A stretch of DNA of 64,000 nt, taken from contig NZ_JBBDHC010000008.1 of assembly GCF_037203605.1 (NCBI RefSeq), positions 62,001-126,000 of the forward strand, given 5' to 3'. Each line of letters begins with the position of its first letter. The stretch's first letter is position 1. This document shows positions 24,534 through 34,646 of this stretch, one piece after another. Position numbers and translations under genes: made by a program. The notes below the pieces were generated by a model, which ran no database searches, was not told where the DNA came from, and saw nothing but the letters and a program-made list of their open reading frames with translations. This DNA comes from Denitratimonas tolerans. GTDB lineage: Bacteria; Pseudomonadota; Gammaproteobacteria; Xanthomonadales; Xanthomonadaceae.

Positions 24534-26228
24534 ATGAGCATCGAGCGTCCCTGGCTGGCGAATTATCCCAAAGGCGTCCCGGAACAGATCGATCTCAGCC
24601 AGTTCAAATCGGTGCCCGACGTGCTTGCCGTGGCCTGCCGCGACTTCGCCGCCCGCCCGGCCTACGAAAACCTGGGGCGCACCCTGAGCTATGCGCAGAT
24701 CGACGCGCTGAGCCAGCAGTTCGCCGCCTACCTCCTGCACGGGCTAAAGCTCAAGAAGGGCGACCGCGTCGCCATCATGCTGCCGAACGTGCTGCAGTAC
24801 CCCATCGCCATCTTCGGCGCGCTGCGCGCCGGGCTCACGGTGGTCAACACCAATCCGATGTATACCGCACGCGAGCTCAAGCATCAGCTGGTCGACTCGG
24901 GGGCTTCGGCCATCGTCGTGCTGGACAACTTCGCCGCCACGCTCTCGGAAGTGCTGCACGACACCCCGATCCGCCAGGTTGTCACCACCGGCGTCGGCGA
25001 CCTGCTGGGCTTTCCCAAGGGCACCCTGGTCAACCTCACGCTCAAGTACGTGAAGAAGGCGATCCCCGAGTTCCACATTCCCGGTGCCATACGCTTCAAC
25101 GATGCGCTCTCGCAGGGCGCCGGCAAGGCGTTGCCGTCGATCACGCTCTCGCATGAGGACATCGCCTTCCTGCAGTACACCGGCGGCACCACCGGCGTGG
25201 CCAAGGGCGCAATGCTCACCCACGGCAATCTCGTGGCCAACATGCAGCAGGCGGCCGCGTGGCTCGGCAGCAACGTCAAGCCCGGCGACGAGCACATCAT
25301 CACGGCGCTGCCGCTCTACCACATCTTCGCGCTGACGGCGAACTGCCTGGTCTTCATGAAATTCGGCGGTCTCAACCATCTCATCACCAACCCGCGCGAC
25401 ATGGCGGGCTTCGTGAAGACCCTCTCGCGCATTCCCTTCACCGCCATCACCGGCGTCAACACCCTGTTCAACGGCCTGCTCAACACGCCAGGCTTCAGGA
25501 ACCTGGATTTCTCCCACCTGCACCTGACCCTGGGCGGCGGCATGGCGGTGCAGCGCGCCGTGGCCGAACGCTGGAAACAGGCCACCGGCATCACCTTGGT
25601 GGAAGCCTACGGCCTCACCGAGACCTCCCCCGCGGCCTGCATCAACCCGATGAACCTGGCCGACTACAACGGCTCCATCGGCCTGCCGATCCCCTCCACC
25701 GACTGCTGCGTGATGGACGAGGAAAACCGCATCCTGCCCATGGGCGAAGTGGGCGAGCTGTGCGTGCGCGGGCCGCAGGTCATGGCCGGCTACTGGCAGC
25801 GCCCGGAGGATACCGCCGCGGTCCTTTCCGCCGACGGCTGGCTGCACACAGGCGACATGGCGAAGATGGACGCCAAGGGGTTCTTCTACATCGTCGACCG
25901 CAAGAAGGACATGATCCTGGTCTCAGGCTTCAACGTGTACCCCAACGAGATCGAGGATGTCGTTGCACAGATTCCCGGCGTGCTGGAAGTCGCGGCGGTC
26001 GGCGTCCCGGACGAAAAATCGGGCGAAGCGGTGAAGCTCGTCGTGGTGCGCAAGGATCCGGGCCTGACCGCGGACGACATCCGCAACTTCTGCCGCGCCG
26101 AACTGACCGGCTACAAGCAGCCGCGCATCATCGAGTTCCGTACCGAGCTGCCCAAGTCCAACGTCGGCAAGATCCTGCGGCGGGAATTGCGCGACAGCGC
26201 GCCGCACACATCCAACGGCACGCACTGA
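24534..26228 (+). CDS. fadD: Long-chain fatty acid-CoA ligase
   Basis: 564 residues (E. coli FadD is 561). It activates fatty acids to acyl-CoA through an acyl-adenylate at the inner membrane. The ATP/AMP P-loop YTGGTTGVAKGAMLTH (about 218) and AYGLTETSP motif are present, and the C-terminal GWLHTGD...DRKKDMI...NVYPNEIE region closes over the active site. The start ATG 24534 has GAGGAAGG upstream; the frame remains open far upstream but without conservation. It converges with the repeat-protein gene, with only 14 bases between the stops. Confidence 0.95.
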   Translation: MSIERPWLANYPKGVPEQIDLSQFKSVPDVLAVACRDFAARPAYENLGRTLSYAQIDALSQQFAAYLLHGLKLKKGDRVAIMLPNVLQYPIAIFGALRAGLTVVNTNPMYTARELKHQLVDSGASAIVVLDNFAATLSEVLHDTPIRQVVTTGVGDLLGFPKGTLVNLTLKYVKKAIPEFHIPGAIRFNDALSQGAGKALPSITLSHEDIAFLQYTGGTTGVAKGAMLTHGNLVANMQQAAAWLGSNVKPGDEHIITALPLYHIFALTANCLVFMKFGGLNHLITNPRDMAGFVKTLSRIPFTAITGVNTLFNGLLNTPGFRNLDFSHLHLTLGGGMAVQRAVAERWKQATGITLVEAYGLTETSPAACINPMNLADYNGSIGLPIPSTDCCVMDEENRILPMGEVGELCVRGPQVMAGYWQRPEDTAAVLSADGWLHTGDMAKMDAKGFFYIVDRKKDMILVSGFNVYPNEIEDVVAQIPGVLEVAAVGVPDEKSGEAVKLVVVRKDPGLTADDIRNFCRAELTGYKQPRIIEFRTELPKSNVGKILRRELRDSAPHTSNGTH

Positions 26229-26242
26229 GTCCTTCAGCGCCT

Positions 26243-26599
26243 TCAGCGGATGCCAAGCCCGCGCGGCGGGCCGTTCCAGCCCGCCTGGCTGGCGTAGTCG
26301 ACTTCGAGCACCTTGAGGTCGGCCTGCGAGGCGTAGTCGACGTAGAACACCTTGACCTGCGCCTGCGAGGCGTACTTGGCCTTCCACCACAGCGCATCGC
26401 CGTTCGCCTGGCTGCGATGGCGCACCCAGTGGATGCGCAGATCGGCCTGCGAAGCGTAGCGCACGCGGAACAGCTTGAGATCGGCCTGCGAGGCGTACTC
26501 GACCTCGTGCACGGTCAGGGCACCGGCAGGTGCCGGCGCGAGCAGCGCCAGCGCCAGCAGTGCGCCCGGCGCTCGTCGGATGCCCGCAGTCATCGGCAT
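26243..26599 (-). CDS. Secreted tandem-repeat protein (DUF6150-like, YASQA repeats)
   Basis: 118 residues. A signal peptide (about 1-27, ending PAGA) is followed almost entirely by six repeats of the form YASQADLKxFxVx: five of 13 residues and one of 15 (HRSQANGDALWWKAK), ending YASQAGW. The invariant core is SQA, with alternating hydrophobic residues that suggest short beta strands stacking into a small solenoid or sheet. I connect it to the DUF6150 family of repeat proteins from memory; no function is known to me. The start ATG 26599 lies one base after the stop of the WYL regulator, with GAGGAGG inside the end of that gene, so the two are translationally coupled. Confidence 0.75.
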   Translation of the reverse strand: MPMTAGIRRAPGALLALALLAPAPAGALTVHEVEYASQADLKLFRVRYASQADLRIHWVRHRSQANGDALWWKAKYASQAQVKVFYVDYASQADLKVLEVDYASQAGWNGPPRGLGIR

Positions 26600-26600
26600 C

Positions 26601-27602
26601 TCACGCCTCCTCGGACCGATAGGCCTCGGCCAGCGCCTGGAACTCCTGCGCGAGGCGACGGCGCAGCCGCAGCGGCTTGATCACTTCGACCTCCCGACCC
26701 TGGCTGCGCAGCCACCAGACCAGCCGCTCGCTTTCATGCACCTGCGCGAAGACGCGGATGCCGTCCTCGCGGTACACGATGCGCTGGTCGTGCGACAGCC
26801 TGCGCTCTTCCAGGAAGCGCGCGAGCCACTCGCCGACGCGCAGTTCGAGCCGCAGCATCGCCTCGCCGGGAAGATCGAAGGCGTGGCTGCGAAGGTAGGT
26901 ATCGAGGTCGAACCCCGCCTTGTCGCGCGCCGCGTCCGCGCTGACGCGCGCGCTGCGGATCCGATGCAGGGCCAGATGCCGGGCGTCCTCGAAGTCATCG
27001 AGCATCGCGACCAGATACCCGACCCGCCCCGAATACACCAGCGCCAGCGGATGCACGCGATAGTGCCGCGGCGCGCGCGCCCCGAGCGCCAGATAATCGG
27101 CTTCCAGACAGCGCCCGTGCAGGAGTCCCTCATGAACCTGGGCCAGGACATCGGCGGCAAGGTCGGGCGCGATCAGCGGCGCGCCGTCGTCGATCACCGT
27201 GACGCGCTTGCGCCAGCGCGTGATCGCGGGCGGAGCCAGGGTATCGAGCGCCGCGCGCGCGGCCCGCAGCCTCGGCGCCAGCGCGGCCTGCTGGGCAACC
27301 GGGAGCAGCGCGTGCAGGTGTTGCCCGAGCAGCTCCAGTTCCAGCGCCTCGCCCACGGCCAGGCCCGGCGCGATGACGTCCGGCGCGTCCGCGAGCCAGA
27401 ACCACCCGCGCGGGCGGCCGCTGCTGTCGGAGCCGACTGGAAACTGCTGCGAGAGCCGCACCAGGTCGCGCTCCACGCTGCGCCGGTCGATGCTGAAGCC
27501 AAGTGACTCCAGCGACTGGAGGATCTGAGGAACGGTGCGCTTTTGCGGGTAGCGCGGCAGCAGACGCAGCATGTGGAGCAGGCGCATCGTGGTATCGGAC
27601 AT
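26601..27602 (-). CDS. WYL-domain transcriptional regulator
   Basis: 333 residues. An N-terminal winged helix (about 1-70; QILQSLESLGFSIDRRSVERDL) binds DNA. A WYL domain (about 145-220, with YLVAMLDDFEDARHLALHRI) is an SH3-like ligand sensor, and a C-terminal WCX extension ends the protein. WYL regulators control DNA damage, phage defence and other genes, often binding nucleic acid or nucleotides. This one is followed at one base by the secreted repeat-protein gene. It lies 119 bases downstream of lysS on the same strand. Its target is unknown; the coupled gene suggests it may control its own operon (inference). Confidence 0.88.
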   Translation of the reverse strand: MSDTTMRLLHMLRLLPRYPQKRTVPQILQSLESLGFSIDRRSVERDLVRLSQQFPVGSDSSGRPRGWFWLADAPDVIAPGLAVGEALELELLGQHLHALLPVAQQAALAPRLRAARAALDTLAPPAITRWRKRVTVIDDGAPLIAPDLAADVLAQVHEGLLHGRCLEADYLALGARAPRHYRVHPLALVYSGRVGYLVAMLDDFEDARHLALHRIRSARVSADAARDKAGFDLDTYLRSHAFDLPGEAMLRLELRVGEWLARFLEERRLSHDQRIVYREDGIRVFAQVHESERLVWWLRSQGREVEVIKPLRLRRRLAQEFQALAEAYRSEEA

Positions 27603-27721
27603 GGGGTCTCCCGCGGGCGGTGGCAGGGCGAGCGCGACGCCGGGTGTCGCAAACTGCGCCATCATGCCCCCAACCCGCGCCGCAGGACAGCCCCGGTGCG
27701 GGCGGCGTGAGCCCCGTCCTG

Positions 27722-29242
<1,521 letters not shown>

Positions 29243-29255
29243 GGCGGTCAGCCTT

Positions 29256-29277
29256 GTAGAGCCGAGCTTGCTCGGCT
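29256..29277 (+). repeat. GTAG-headed REP palindrome 1
   Basis: GTAG followed by AGCCGAGC TT GCTCGGCT, an eight-pair perfect hairpin. Same architecture as the SMAG/REP elements described in Stenotrophomonas and relatives. Confidence 0.8.
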
Positions 29278-29293
29278 GGAATCTTCCGAAGGC

Positions 29294-29315
29294 AGCGGAG
29301 CAGGCTCCGCTCTAC
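29294..29315 (-). repeat. GTAG-headed REP palindrome 2
   Basis: On the minus strand GTAG followed by AGCGGAGC CT GCTCCGCT, an eight-pair perfect hairpin. It is inverted relative to the first copy. Confidence 0.8.
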
Positions 29316-29334
29316 GGGGTATTTCCGCTGCGGG

Positions 29335-29356
29335 AGCGGAGCGAGCTCCGCGCTAC
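29335..29356 (-). repeat. GTAG-headed REP palindrome 3
   Basis: On the minus strand GTAG followed by CGCGGAGC TC GCTCCGCT; seven pairs and one mismatch at the base. Same orientation as the second copy. Confidence 0.75.
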
Positions 29357-29370
29357 GGGGCGGTGGCACA

Positions 29371-30499
29371 TCAGGCGGCGTCGCTGCGCTTGGAGCCGGC
29401 GTCCAGTCCGGCCTTGAGGGCGGCCTCGACGAATTCGTCGAGGTCGCCGTCCAGCACCTTCTGCGTATCCGAGCGTTCGATCCCGGTGCGCAGGTCCTTG
29501 ATGCGGCTCTGGTCGAGCACGTAGTTGCGGATCTGGCTGCCCCAGCCGATGTCGGACTTGGTGGCCTCCACCGCGTCGCGCTCGGCGTTGCGCTTCTGCA
29601 CCTCCAGCTCGTACAGGCGCGCCTTGAGCATCTTCATCGCGCGATCGCGGTTGGCGTGCTGGCTGCGCTCGGTCTGGCAGGCCACCACGACGCCGGTGGG
29701 AACGTGGGTGATGCGCACCGCCGACTCGGTCTTGTTGACGTGCTGCCCACCGGCACCCGAGGAGCGGTACACGTCGGTCTTGAGATCGGCGGGATTGATG
29801 TCGATCTCGATGTCGTCATCGACTTCCGGCGAAACGAACACCGAAGTGAAGCTGGTGTGGCGGCGGTTGTCCGAATCGAACGGGCTCTTGCGCACCAGGC
29901 GGTGCACGCCGGTTTCGGTCTTGAGCCAGCCGTAGGCGTGGTCGCCTTCGACCCGGATCGTGGCCGACTTGATGCCGGCCACGTCGCCGCCGGAGGCTTC
30001 CAGCAGCTCGGTCTTCCAGCCGCGATCCTCGCACCAGCGCAGGTACATGCGCAGCAGCATCTCGGCCCAGTCCTGCGCCTCGGTGCCGCCCGCGCCGGCC
30101 TGGATATCGACGAACGCGGGGGCGGCGTCCATCCGGCCCGAGAACATGCGGGCGAACTCGAGCTTGCCCAGTTCCGCCTCGATGCGCGCGACATCGGCGA
30201 CCACAGCCTGCGCGGTATCATCGTCGCCCTCGGCTTCCGCCAGGTCCAGCAGCTCGGCCCCTTCCTCCAGGCCCTCACCGACGCGCCGCAGCCCGCCGAC
30301 GATCTTGTCGAGGCTGGCGCGCTCGCGCCCGAGGGACTGTGCGCGCTCCGGGTCGTTCCAGACGTCCGGGCTTTCCAGCTCGCGCGTCACTTCCTCCAGG
30401 CGTTCGACCTTGAGGTCGTAGTCAAAGATACCCCCTGAGCGCGTCGAGGCGCTCGGTGAGGTCGGCGATCTGCGAGCGGACGGGATTGAGTTCGATCAT
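29371..30499 (-). CDS. prfB: Peptide chain release factor 2 (programmed +1 frameshift)
   Basis: About 375 residues made from two frames. Frame 1 starts at ATG 30499 (MIELNPVRSQIADL) and runs to an in-frame TGA at 30424-30422; a +1 shift continues in the frame ending at 29371. RF2 recognises UGA and UAA and releases the peptide. The codon-recognition tripeptide SPF lies in VRKSPFDS and the catalytic GGQ in SGAGGQHVNKTES. The lysS partner is downstream, past the REP palindromes. An annotation that ignores the shift would wrongly start at 30390. Confidence 0.96.
30422..30436 (-). promoter_or_regulatory. prfB autoregulatory frameshift site
   Basis: On the minus strand AGGGGG TAT CTT TGA C, the canonical site: an internal Shine-Dalgarno-like AGGGGG, a three-base spacer, the slippery CTT and the UGA stop with following C. 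Low RF2 lets the ribosome pause at UGA and shift +1 into GAC, so RF2 controls its own synthesis. Confidence 0.97.
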
Positions 30500-30606
30500 G
30501 GCGAAAAGGCGTGCTGCACTGCGGAAAACAACCGTGAATCTTAACAGAAGCCGCGCCGGATCCGCCGCCCGGAACGCCGCGAGTGCCCGCATTCGGCGCG
30601 TGTGGA

Positions 30607-31686
30607 TCACGCCTGCGCGAACCGCACCCGCCGCGTCAGCACGCAGCTCAGTTCGTAGCTGATGGTGCCGGCGCTGGCGGCGACTTCCTCGATGGCAAGC
30701 CCGTCACCCCAGAGCACCACCTCGTCGCCCACCTTCGCATCGGGTGCCTGCGCGAGATCCACCGTGACCAGATCCATCGATACCCGCCCCACGGTGCGGC
30801 AGCGCGCGCCGTTGACGAGCACCGGCGTTCCGGTCGGCGCGTGGCGCGGGTAGCCGTCGCCGTAGCCCACCGCCACCGCGCCGATGCGCATGGGTTCGGG
30901 GCACACGAAGCTGCCGCCGTAGCCGATGGCCGCGCCGGCGGGTTTGTCGCGCACCGCCACCAGGCGCGCGGAAAGCCGCATGGCCGGGCGCAGGCCGTCA
31001 TCGGCGGCACAGCGGCCCGGCTTGGTGGTCAGCCCGTAGAGCGCGCCGCCGGGGCGAATCCAGTCGCCGTGGGCATCGGGGTGGTCGAGCACGGCGGTGG
31101 AGTTGGCCAGCGAGACGGGAAGCCCCAAACCGGCCGTCGCGGCGCGAAAGCGCGCGATCTGCCTGGCCACGGTCGGGCTGTCCGGTTCGTCGGAGGCGGC
31201 GAAGTGCGTCATCAGCACGATGTCGGGGGCCACGCCGGGAAGGGCGCGCAGCCGCGCCAGCGCCTCGGGCACCTCGTCGGGTGGAAAGCCCAGGCGGTTC
31301 ATGCCGCTGTCGATCTTGAACCAGACGGAGATCGGCGCGGCTGCGCCGCGCGCTTCCAGCATGGCGATCTGGGCGGGATGGTGGATGACGGGGCGTACGT
31401 CGAGCTGGCGCAGGAGATCGATGTCCGCGGGCGCATCGAAGCCGCCGAACAGGACGATGGGCCGGGTCAGGCCGGCGTCGCGCAGGTGCTGCGCCTCGCC
31501 CTGCCCCGCCACGCCGAAGCCATCGGCATCGGCCTCCAGCGCCCTGCCCGCCGCCAGCGCGCCGTGGCCGTAGGCGTCGGCCTTGAGCACGGCCAGCATC
31601 CGGCTGCGCGGCGCACGGCGCTGCAGCAGATCCATGTTGTCGCGCATCGCACCGGCATCGATCCGCGCCAGCACCTCGCGGCTCAT
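30607..31686 (-). CDS. alr: Alanine racemase
   Basis: 359 residues. A PLP enzyme that makes D-alanine for peptidoglycan. The PLP lysine is in AVLKADAYGHGA (about 34-45), and the C-terminal catalytic tyrosine lies in AIGYGGSFVCPEPM. GYGDGYPRH is also conserved. Its ATG overlaps the stop of dnaB by four bases (ATGA), the common dnaB-alr arrangement. Confidence 0.95.
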   Translation of the reverse strand: MSREVLARIDAGAMRDNMDLLQRRAPRSRMLAVLKADAYGHGALAAGRALEADADGFGVAGQGEAQHLRDAGLTRPIVLFGGFDAPADIDLLRQLDVRPVIHHPAQIAMLEARGAAAPISVWFKIDSGMNRLGFPPDEVPEALARLRALPGVAPDIVLMTHFAASDEPDSPTVARQIARFRAATAGLGLPVSLANSTAVLDHPDAHGDWIRPGGALYGLTTKPGRCAADDGLRPAMRLSARLVAVRDKPAGAAIGYGGSFVCPEPMRIGAVAVGYGDGYPRHAPTGTPVLVNGARCRTVGRVSMDLVTVDLAQAPDAKVGDEVVLWGDGLAIEEVAASAGTISYELSCVLTRRVRFAQA

Positions 31687-33077
31687 TCGAAGGAGCCCGA
31701 ATACGGCTGCGCGGAATAGTTGTCGAAGCGGGTGAAGCGGCCGTTGAACACGAGCTTCAGCATGCCCGTGGGGCCGTTGCGGTGCTTGCCGATGATGATC
31801 TCGGCCAGGCCCTTGTCGGGCGAGTTTTCCTTGTTGTAGTACTCGTCGCGGTAGATGAAGACGATCATGTCCGCGTCCTGCTCGATGGCACCCGATTCGC
31901 GCAGGTCGGCCATCACCGGACGCTTGTCGGTGCGGCTTTCCAGCGAGCGGTTGAGCTGGGAGAGCGCGATCACCGGCACGTTGAGCTCCTTGGCCAGCGC
32001 CTTGAGCGAGCGGCTGATTTCGGAGATCTCGTTGGTGCGGTTTTCCCGGGTGCCGGGCACCTGCATCAGCTGCAGGTAGTCGATCACGATCAGGCCCAGC
32101 TCGTGTTCGCGCGCCATGCGCCGCGCGCGCGAGCGCAGGTCGATGGGCGACAGCGCCGGGGTGTCGTCGATGAAGATCTTGGAATCGGCCAGCATGGTGA
32201 TGGCGCTGGTGACCCGGCTCCAGTCCTCGTCCTCGAGCTGGCCGGTCTTGAGGTGCTGCTGGTCGACGCGGCCGAGCGAGGAAATCAGACGGAAGGCGAG
32301 CTGGCTGGCGGACATTTCCATCGAGAAGACCGCCACCGCCTTGCTGGTCTTGAGCGAGGCGTACTCGGCGATGTTGAGCGCGAGCGAGGTCTTGCCCATC
32401 GCCGGTCGCGCCGCAAGGATGATGAGATCCGACGGCTGCAGCCCTGCCGTCATGTCATCCAGATCGATGAAGCCGGTCGGCAGGCCGGTGATCGCGCCCT
32501 TGTTCTCGTGGCGCTTGAGCAGGAGGGTGAAGGCCTCGTGCACGGCACCACGCATGGGCATGAGGCCGGTGCGCCCACGGGCACCGGCCTCGGCGATGCG
32601 GAACACTTCCTGTTCGGCCTTTTCCAGCACCGCCCGGCTGTCGCGCCCGCCAGGCTGGAAGGCGTCATTGACGATGTTCGTGCCGACGTCGATCAGGCGA
32701 CGCAGGATCGCCTTCTCGCGCACGATGTCGGCGTAGCCGGAAATGTTGGCGGCGCTGGGAACGGTGCTCGCCAGCTCGATCACGTAGGCGCTGCCGCCGA
32801 CCTGCTCGGCGAGGCCGTGGGACTGGAACCACTCGCCCAGGGTGACCGCATCGCTCGGCTTGCCCTGCTCGGAAAGCTGGCCGATGGCGCGGAAGATGAG
32901 CTGGTGGTCGCGCCGGTAGAAATCCTCCTCGCTCAGGCGATCGGCCACCTTGTCCCAGGCCTCGGCCGACAGCATCAATCCGCCCAGCACGGCCTGTTCG
33001 GCTTCGATCGCGTGCGGCGGCACGCGCAGCGCGTCGATGCGCGGGTCGCGATCCGGAAAGGAGTGGACGACAGCCAT
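31683..33077 (-). CDS. dnaB: Replicative DNA helicase
   Basis: 464 residues. The hexameric 5'-3' fork helicase. An N-terminal primase-interaction domain (about 15-120, PPHAIEAEQAVLGGLMLS) is followed by a RecA-like motor with Walker A in ARPAMGKTSLALN (about 220-232), Walker B in LGLIVIDYLQLMQ, and a C-terminal RFDNYSAQP. The start ATG 33077 fits the family N-terminus. There is no intein. Confidence 0.97.
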   Translation of the reverse strand: MAVVHSFPDRDPRIDALRVPPHAIEAEQAVLGGLMLSAEAWDKVADRLSEEDFYRRDHQLIFRAIGQLSEQGKPSDAVTLGEWFQSHGLAEQVGGSAYVIELASTVPSAANISGYADIVREKAILRRLIDVGTNIVNDAFQPGGRDSRAVLEKAEQEVFRIAEAGARGRTGLMPMRGAVHEAFTLLLKRHENKGAITGLPTGFIDLDDMTAGLQPSDLIILAARPAMGKTSLALNIAEYASLKTSKAVAVFSMEMSASQLAFRLISSLGRVDQQHLKTGQLEDEDWSRVTSAITMLADSKIFIDDTPALSPIDLRSRARRMAREHELGLIVIDYLQLMQVPGTRENRTNEISEISRSLKALAKELNVPVIALSQLNRSLESRTDKRPVMADLRESGAIEQDADMIVFIYRDEYYNKENSPDKGLAEIIIGKHRNGPTGMLKLVFNGRFTRFDNYSAQPYSGSFE

Positions 33078-33191
33078 GAAGCGTGAATCCTGCAGCCGGG
33101 TAGGTGCCAATGATACGGGCAGGTCTCCTGCCGTGCAGGGGACATCCCTGTGGAAAAGCAGGGGACAAGCGGTCGCCGTTCCCCGAAACGA

Positions 33192-33215
33192 CGACGGGCG
33201 CCGAAGCGCCCGTCG
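33192..33215 (-). terminator. Hairpin after rplI
   Basis: A ten-pair perfect stem (CGACGGGCGC with GCGCCCGTCG) with a four-base loop, TTCG on the minus strand, followed by TCGTTTC. Likely terminates the rpsF-rpsR-rplI operon before dnaB; the U-tract is short. Confidence 0.65.
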
Positions 33216-33243
33216 CAGTGCAGCGCGGGAAACCCGGGGGGGA

Positions 33244-33693
33244 TCAGGCTTCCGCCTCGACCACGACCTTGACCGGCACCGTGATGTCGGCGTGCAGGTG
33301 CAGCATCACCTCGAATTCGCCGGTGCGGCGCAGCGGGCCTTCGCCCAGGATGACTTCGGACTTGTTGAGCGGCAGGCCGGCGGCGGTGAAGGCCTCGGCG
33401 ATGTCGCGCGGACCGACCGAGCCGTACAGCTTGCCTTCGGTCGAGGCATTGGCGTACAGGGTCACGCTGGCGTCGGCGAAGCGGGCGCGGCGCGCATCGG
33501 CATCGCCCAGGAGCGCGGCGGCCTTGGCCTCGTACTCGGCGCGGCGCGCCTCGAATGCGGCGATGTTGGCCGCCGTGGCCGGAACCGCCTTGCCCTGCGG
33601 CACGAGGTAGTTGCGGCCATAACCGCGCTTGACGGTGACCTTGTCACCCAGGGCGCCGAGGTTGGTGACTTTCTGAAGAAGGATGAGTTCCAT
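33244..33693 (-). CDS. rplI: 50S ribosomal protein L9
   Basis: 149 residues, the E. coli length. The N-terminal rRNA-binding domain starts MELILLQKVTNLGALGDKV with the conserved GYGRNYLVPQGKA loop, followed by a long helix and the C-terminal domain. Third gene of the S6-S18-L9 ribosomal operon, with dnaB downstream. Confidence 0.97.
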   Translation of the reverse strand: MELILLQKVTNLGALGDKVTVKRGYGRNYLVPQGKAVPATAANIAAFEARRAEYEAKAAALLGDADARRARFADASVTLYANASTEGKLYGSVGPRDIAEAFTAAGLPLNKSEVILGEGPLRRTGEFEVMLHLHADITVPVKVVVEAEA

Positions 33694-33835
33694 GGTGATT
33701 CTCCGTTTTCGTTAGCGGGCACTGGCCCGCAACGGGTGCTGTCCGAAAGGACGGGGAAAACCGCATCGCCCCCGCATTCCACCCGGCCGCCGCGCGGGGC
33801 GGCGACGGATGGAGCGCGACGTGATGCGGCGCGGA

Positions 33836-34066
33836 TCAGGCGTCGTGGTTGTCGGTATACGGCAGCAGCGCGAGGAAGCGCGCGCGCTTGATCGCGGTGG
33901 CGAGCTGGCGCTGGTACTTGGCCTTGGTGCCGGTGATCCGGCTCGGCACGATCTTGCCGGTCTCGGTGATGTACTGGCGCAGGGTGTTGAGATCCTTGTA
34001 GTCGATCTCGGTCACGCCTTCGGCGGTGAACTTGCAGAACTTGCGGCGGCGAAAGAACTTGGACAT
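33836..34066 (-). CDS. rpsR: 30S ribosomal protein S18
   Basis: 76 residues. It forms a dimer with S6 on the 30S platform. The conserved segments FFRRRKFCKFTAEG, IDYKDLNTLRQYITETGKI and RITGTKAKYQRQLATAIKRARFLALLPY cover nearly the whole protein. It lies 26 bases after rpsF; no priB gene lies between, unlike in enterics. Confidence 0.97.
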   Translation of the reverse strand: MSKFFRRRKFCKFTAEGVTEIDYKDLNTLRQYITETGKIVPSRITGTKAKYQRQLATAIKRARFLALLPYTDNHDA

Positions 34067-34092
34067 GTCGATGTGCTCCTTGGGTCAGGCGA

Positions 34093-34515
34093 TCAGGCGG
34101 CGTCGCGGCTGGCAGCCGCGCTGGAGTCGCCGGAGGCATCCGACGCTTCGCCACTTTCCGACTCGTCGTCGCGACGGCGGCGATCGGGCTTCTCGTCCTT
34201 GCTCTTGAGGATGAAGGACGCCTCGGTATCCGGGCCGTCGCGGCCGATGACCAGGTGGCGCAGCACCGCATCGTTGAAGCGGAAGCCGGACACGAGTTCC
34301 TCCAGCACCGGCTGGCTGCACTCGATGTTGAACATGACGTAGTGGGCCTTGACCAGATTCTCGATCGGATAGGCCAGCTGGCGGCGGCCCCAGTCTTCCA
34401 GGCGGTGGATCTTGCCGCCGTCGCCCTCGATCAGCACCTTGTAGCGCTCGATCATGGCGGGAACCTGCTCGCTCTGGTCCGGGTGGACCAGGAACACGAC
34501 TTCGTAATGACGCAT
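34093..34515 (-). CDS. rpsF: 30S ribosomal protein S6
   Basis: 140 residues from ATG 34515 (MRHYEVVFLVHPDQSEQV). The globular domain (about 1-100) is standard. The C-terminal tail from about 103 is rich in Lys/Arg, then Glu, Asp, Ser and Ala (RRRRDDESESGEASDASG). Such acidic tails are where RimK adds glutamates in enterics, but no rimK lies here. It heads the ribosomal operon. Confidence 0.96.
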   Translation of the reverse strand: MRHYEVVFLVHPDQSEQVPAMIERYKVLIEGDGGKIHRLEDWGRRQLAYPIENLVKAHYVMFNIECSQPVLEELVSGFRFNDAVLRHLVIGRDGPDTEASFILKSKDEKPDRRRRDDESESGEASDASGDSSAAASRDAA

Positions 34516-34616
34516 GGTTGTTTCCTCGTGGATGACGCCGACGTGACCCGGCGAACAGCCTCCCGCACGGGCGGTGAGGCAAGGTCTCCCGGCGCAGGCG
34601 GCGCAGGGAGCCGGGC

Positions 34617-34646
34617 ATTGTAGGCGTAGTCGGGGGCCGGGCGCAA
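34617..34646 (-). promoter_or_regulatory. Probable sigma-70 promoter of the rpsF operon
   Basis: On the minus strand TTGCGC, 18-base spacer, TACAAT; start of transcription would be about 95 bases before the rpsF ATG. The long leader could hold an S6:S18 binding hairpin, but I could not confirm one. Confidence 0.55.

Noticed and set aside
34516..34616. S6:S18-binding leader hairpin before rpsF
   Set aside because: The leader is long enough and GC-rich, but I could not identify the conserved bulged CCG arrangement with confidence.
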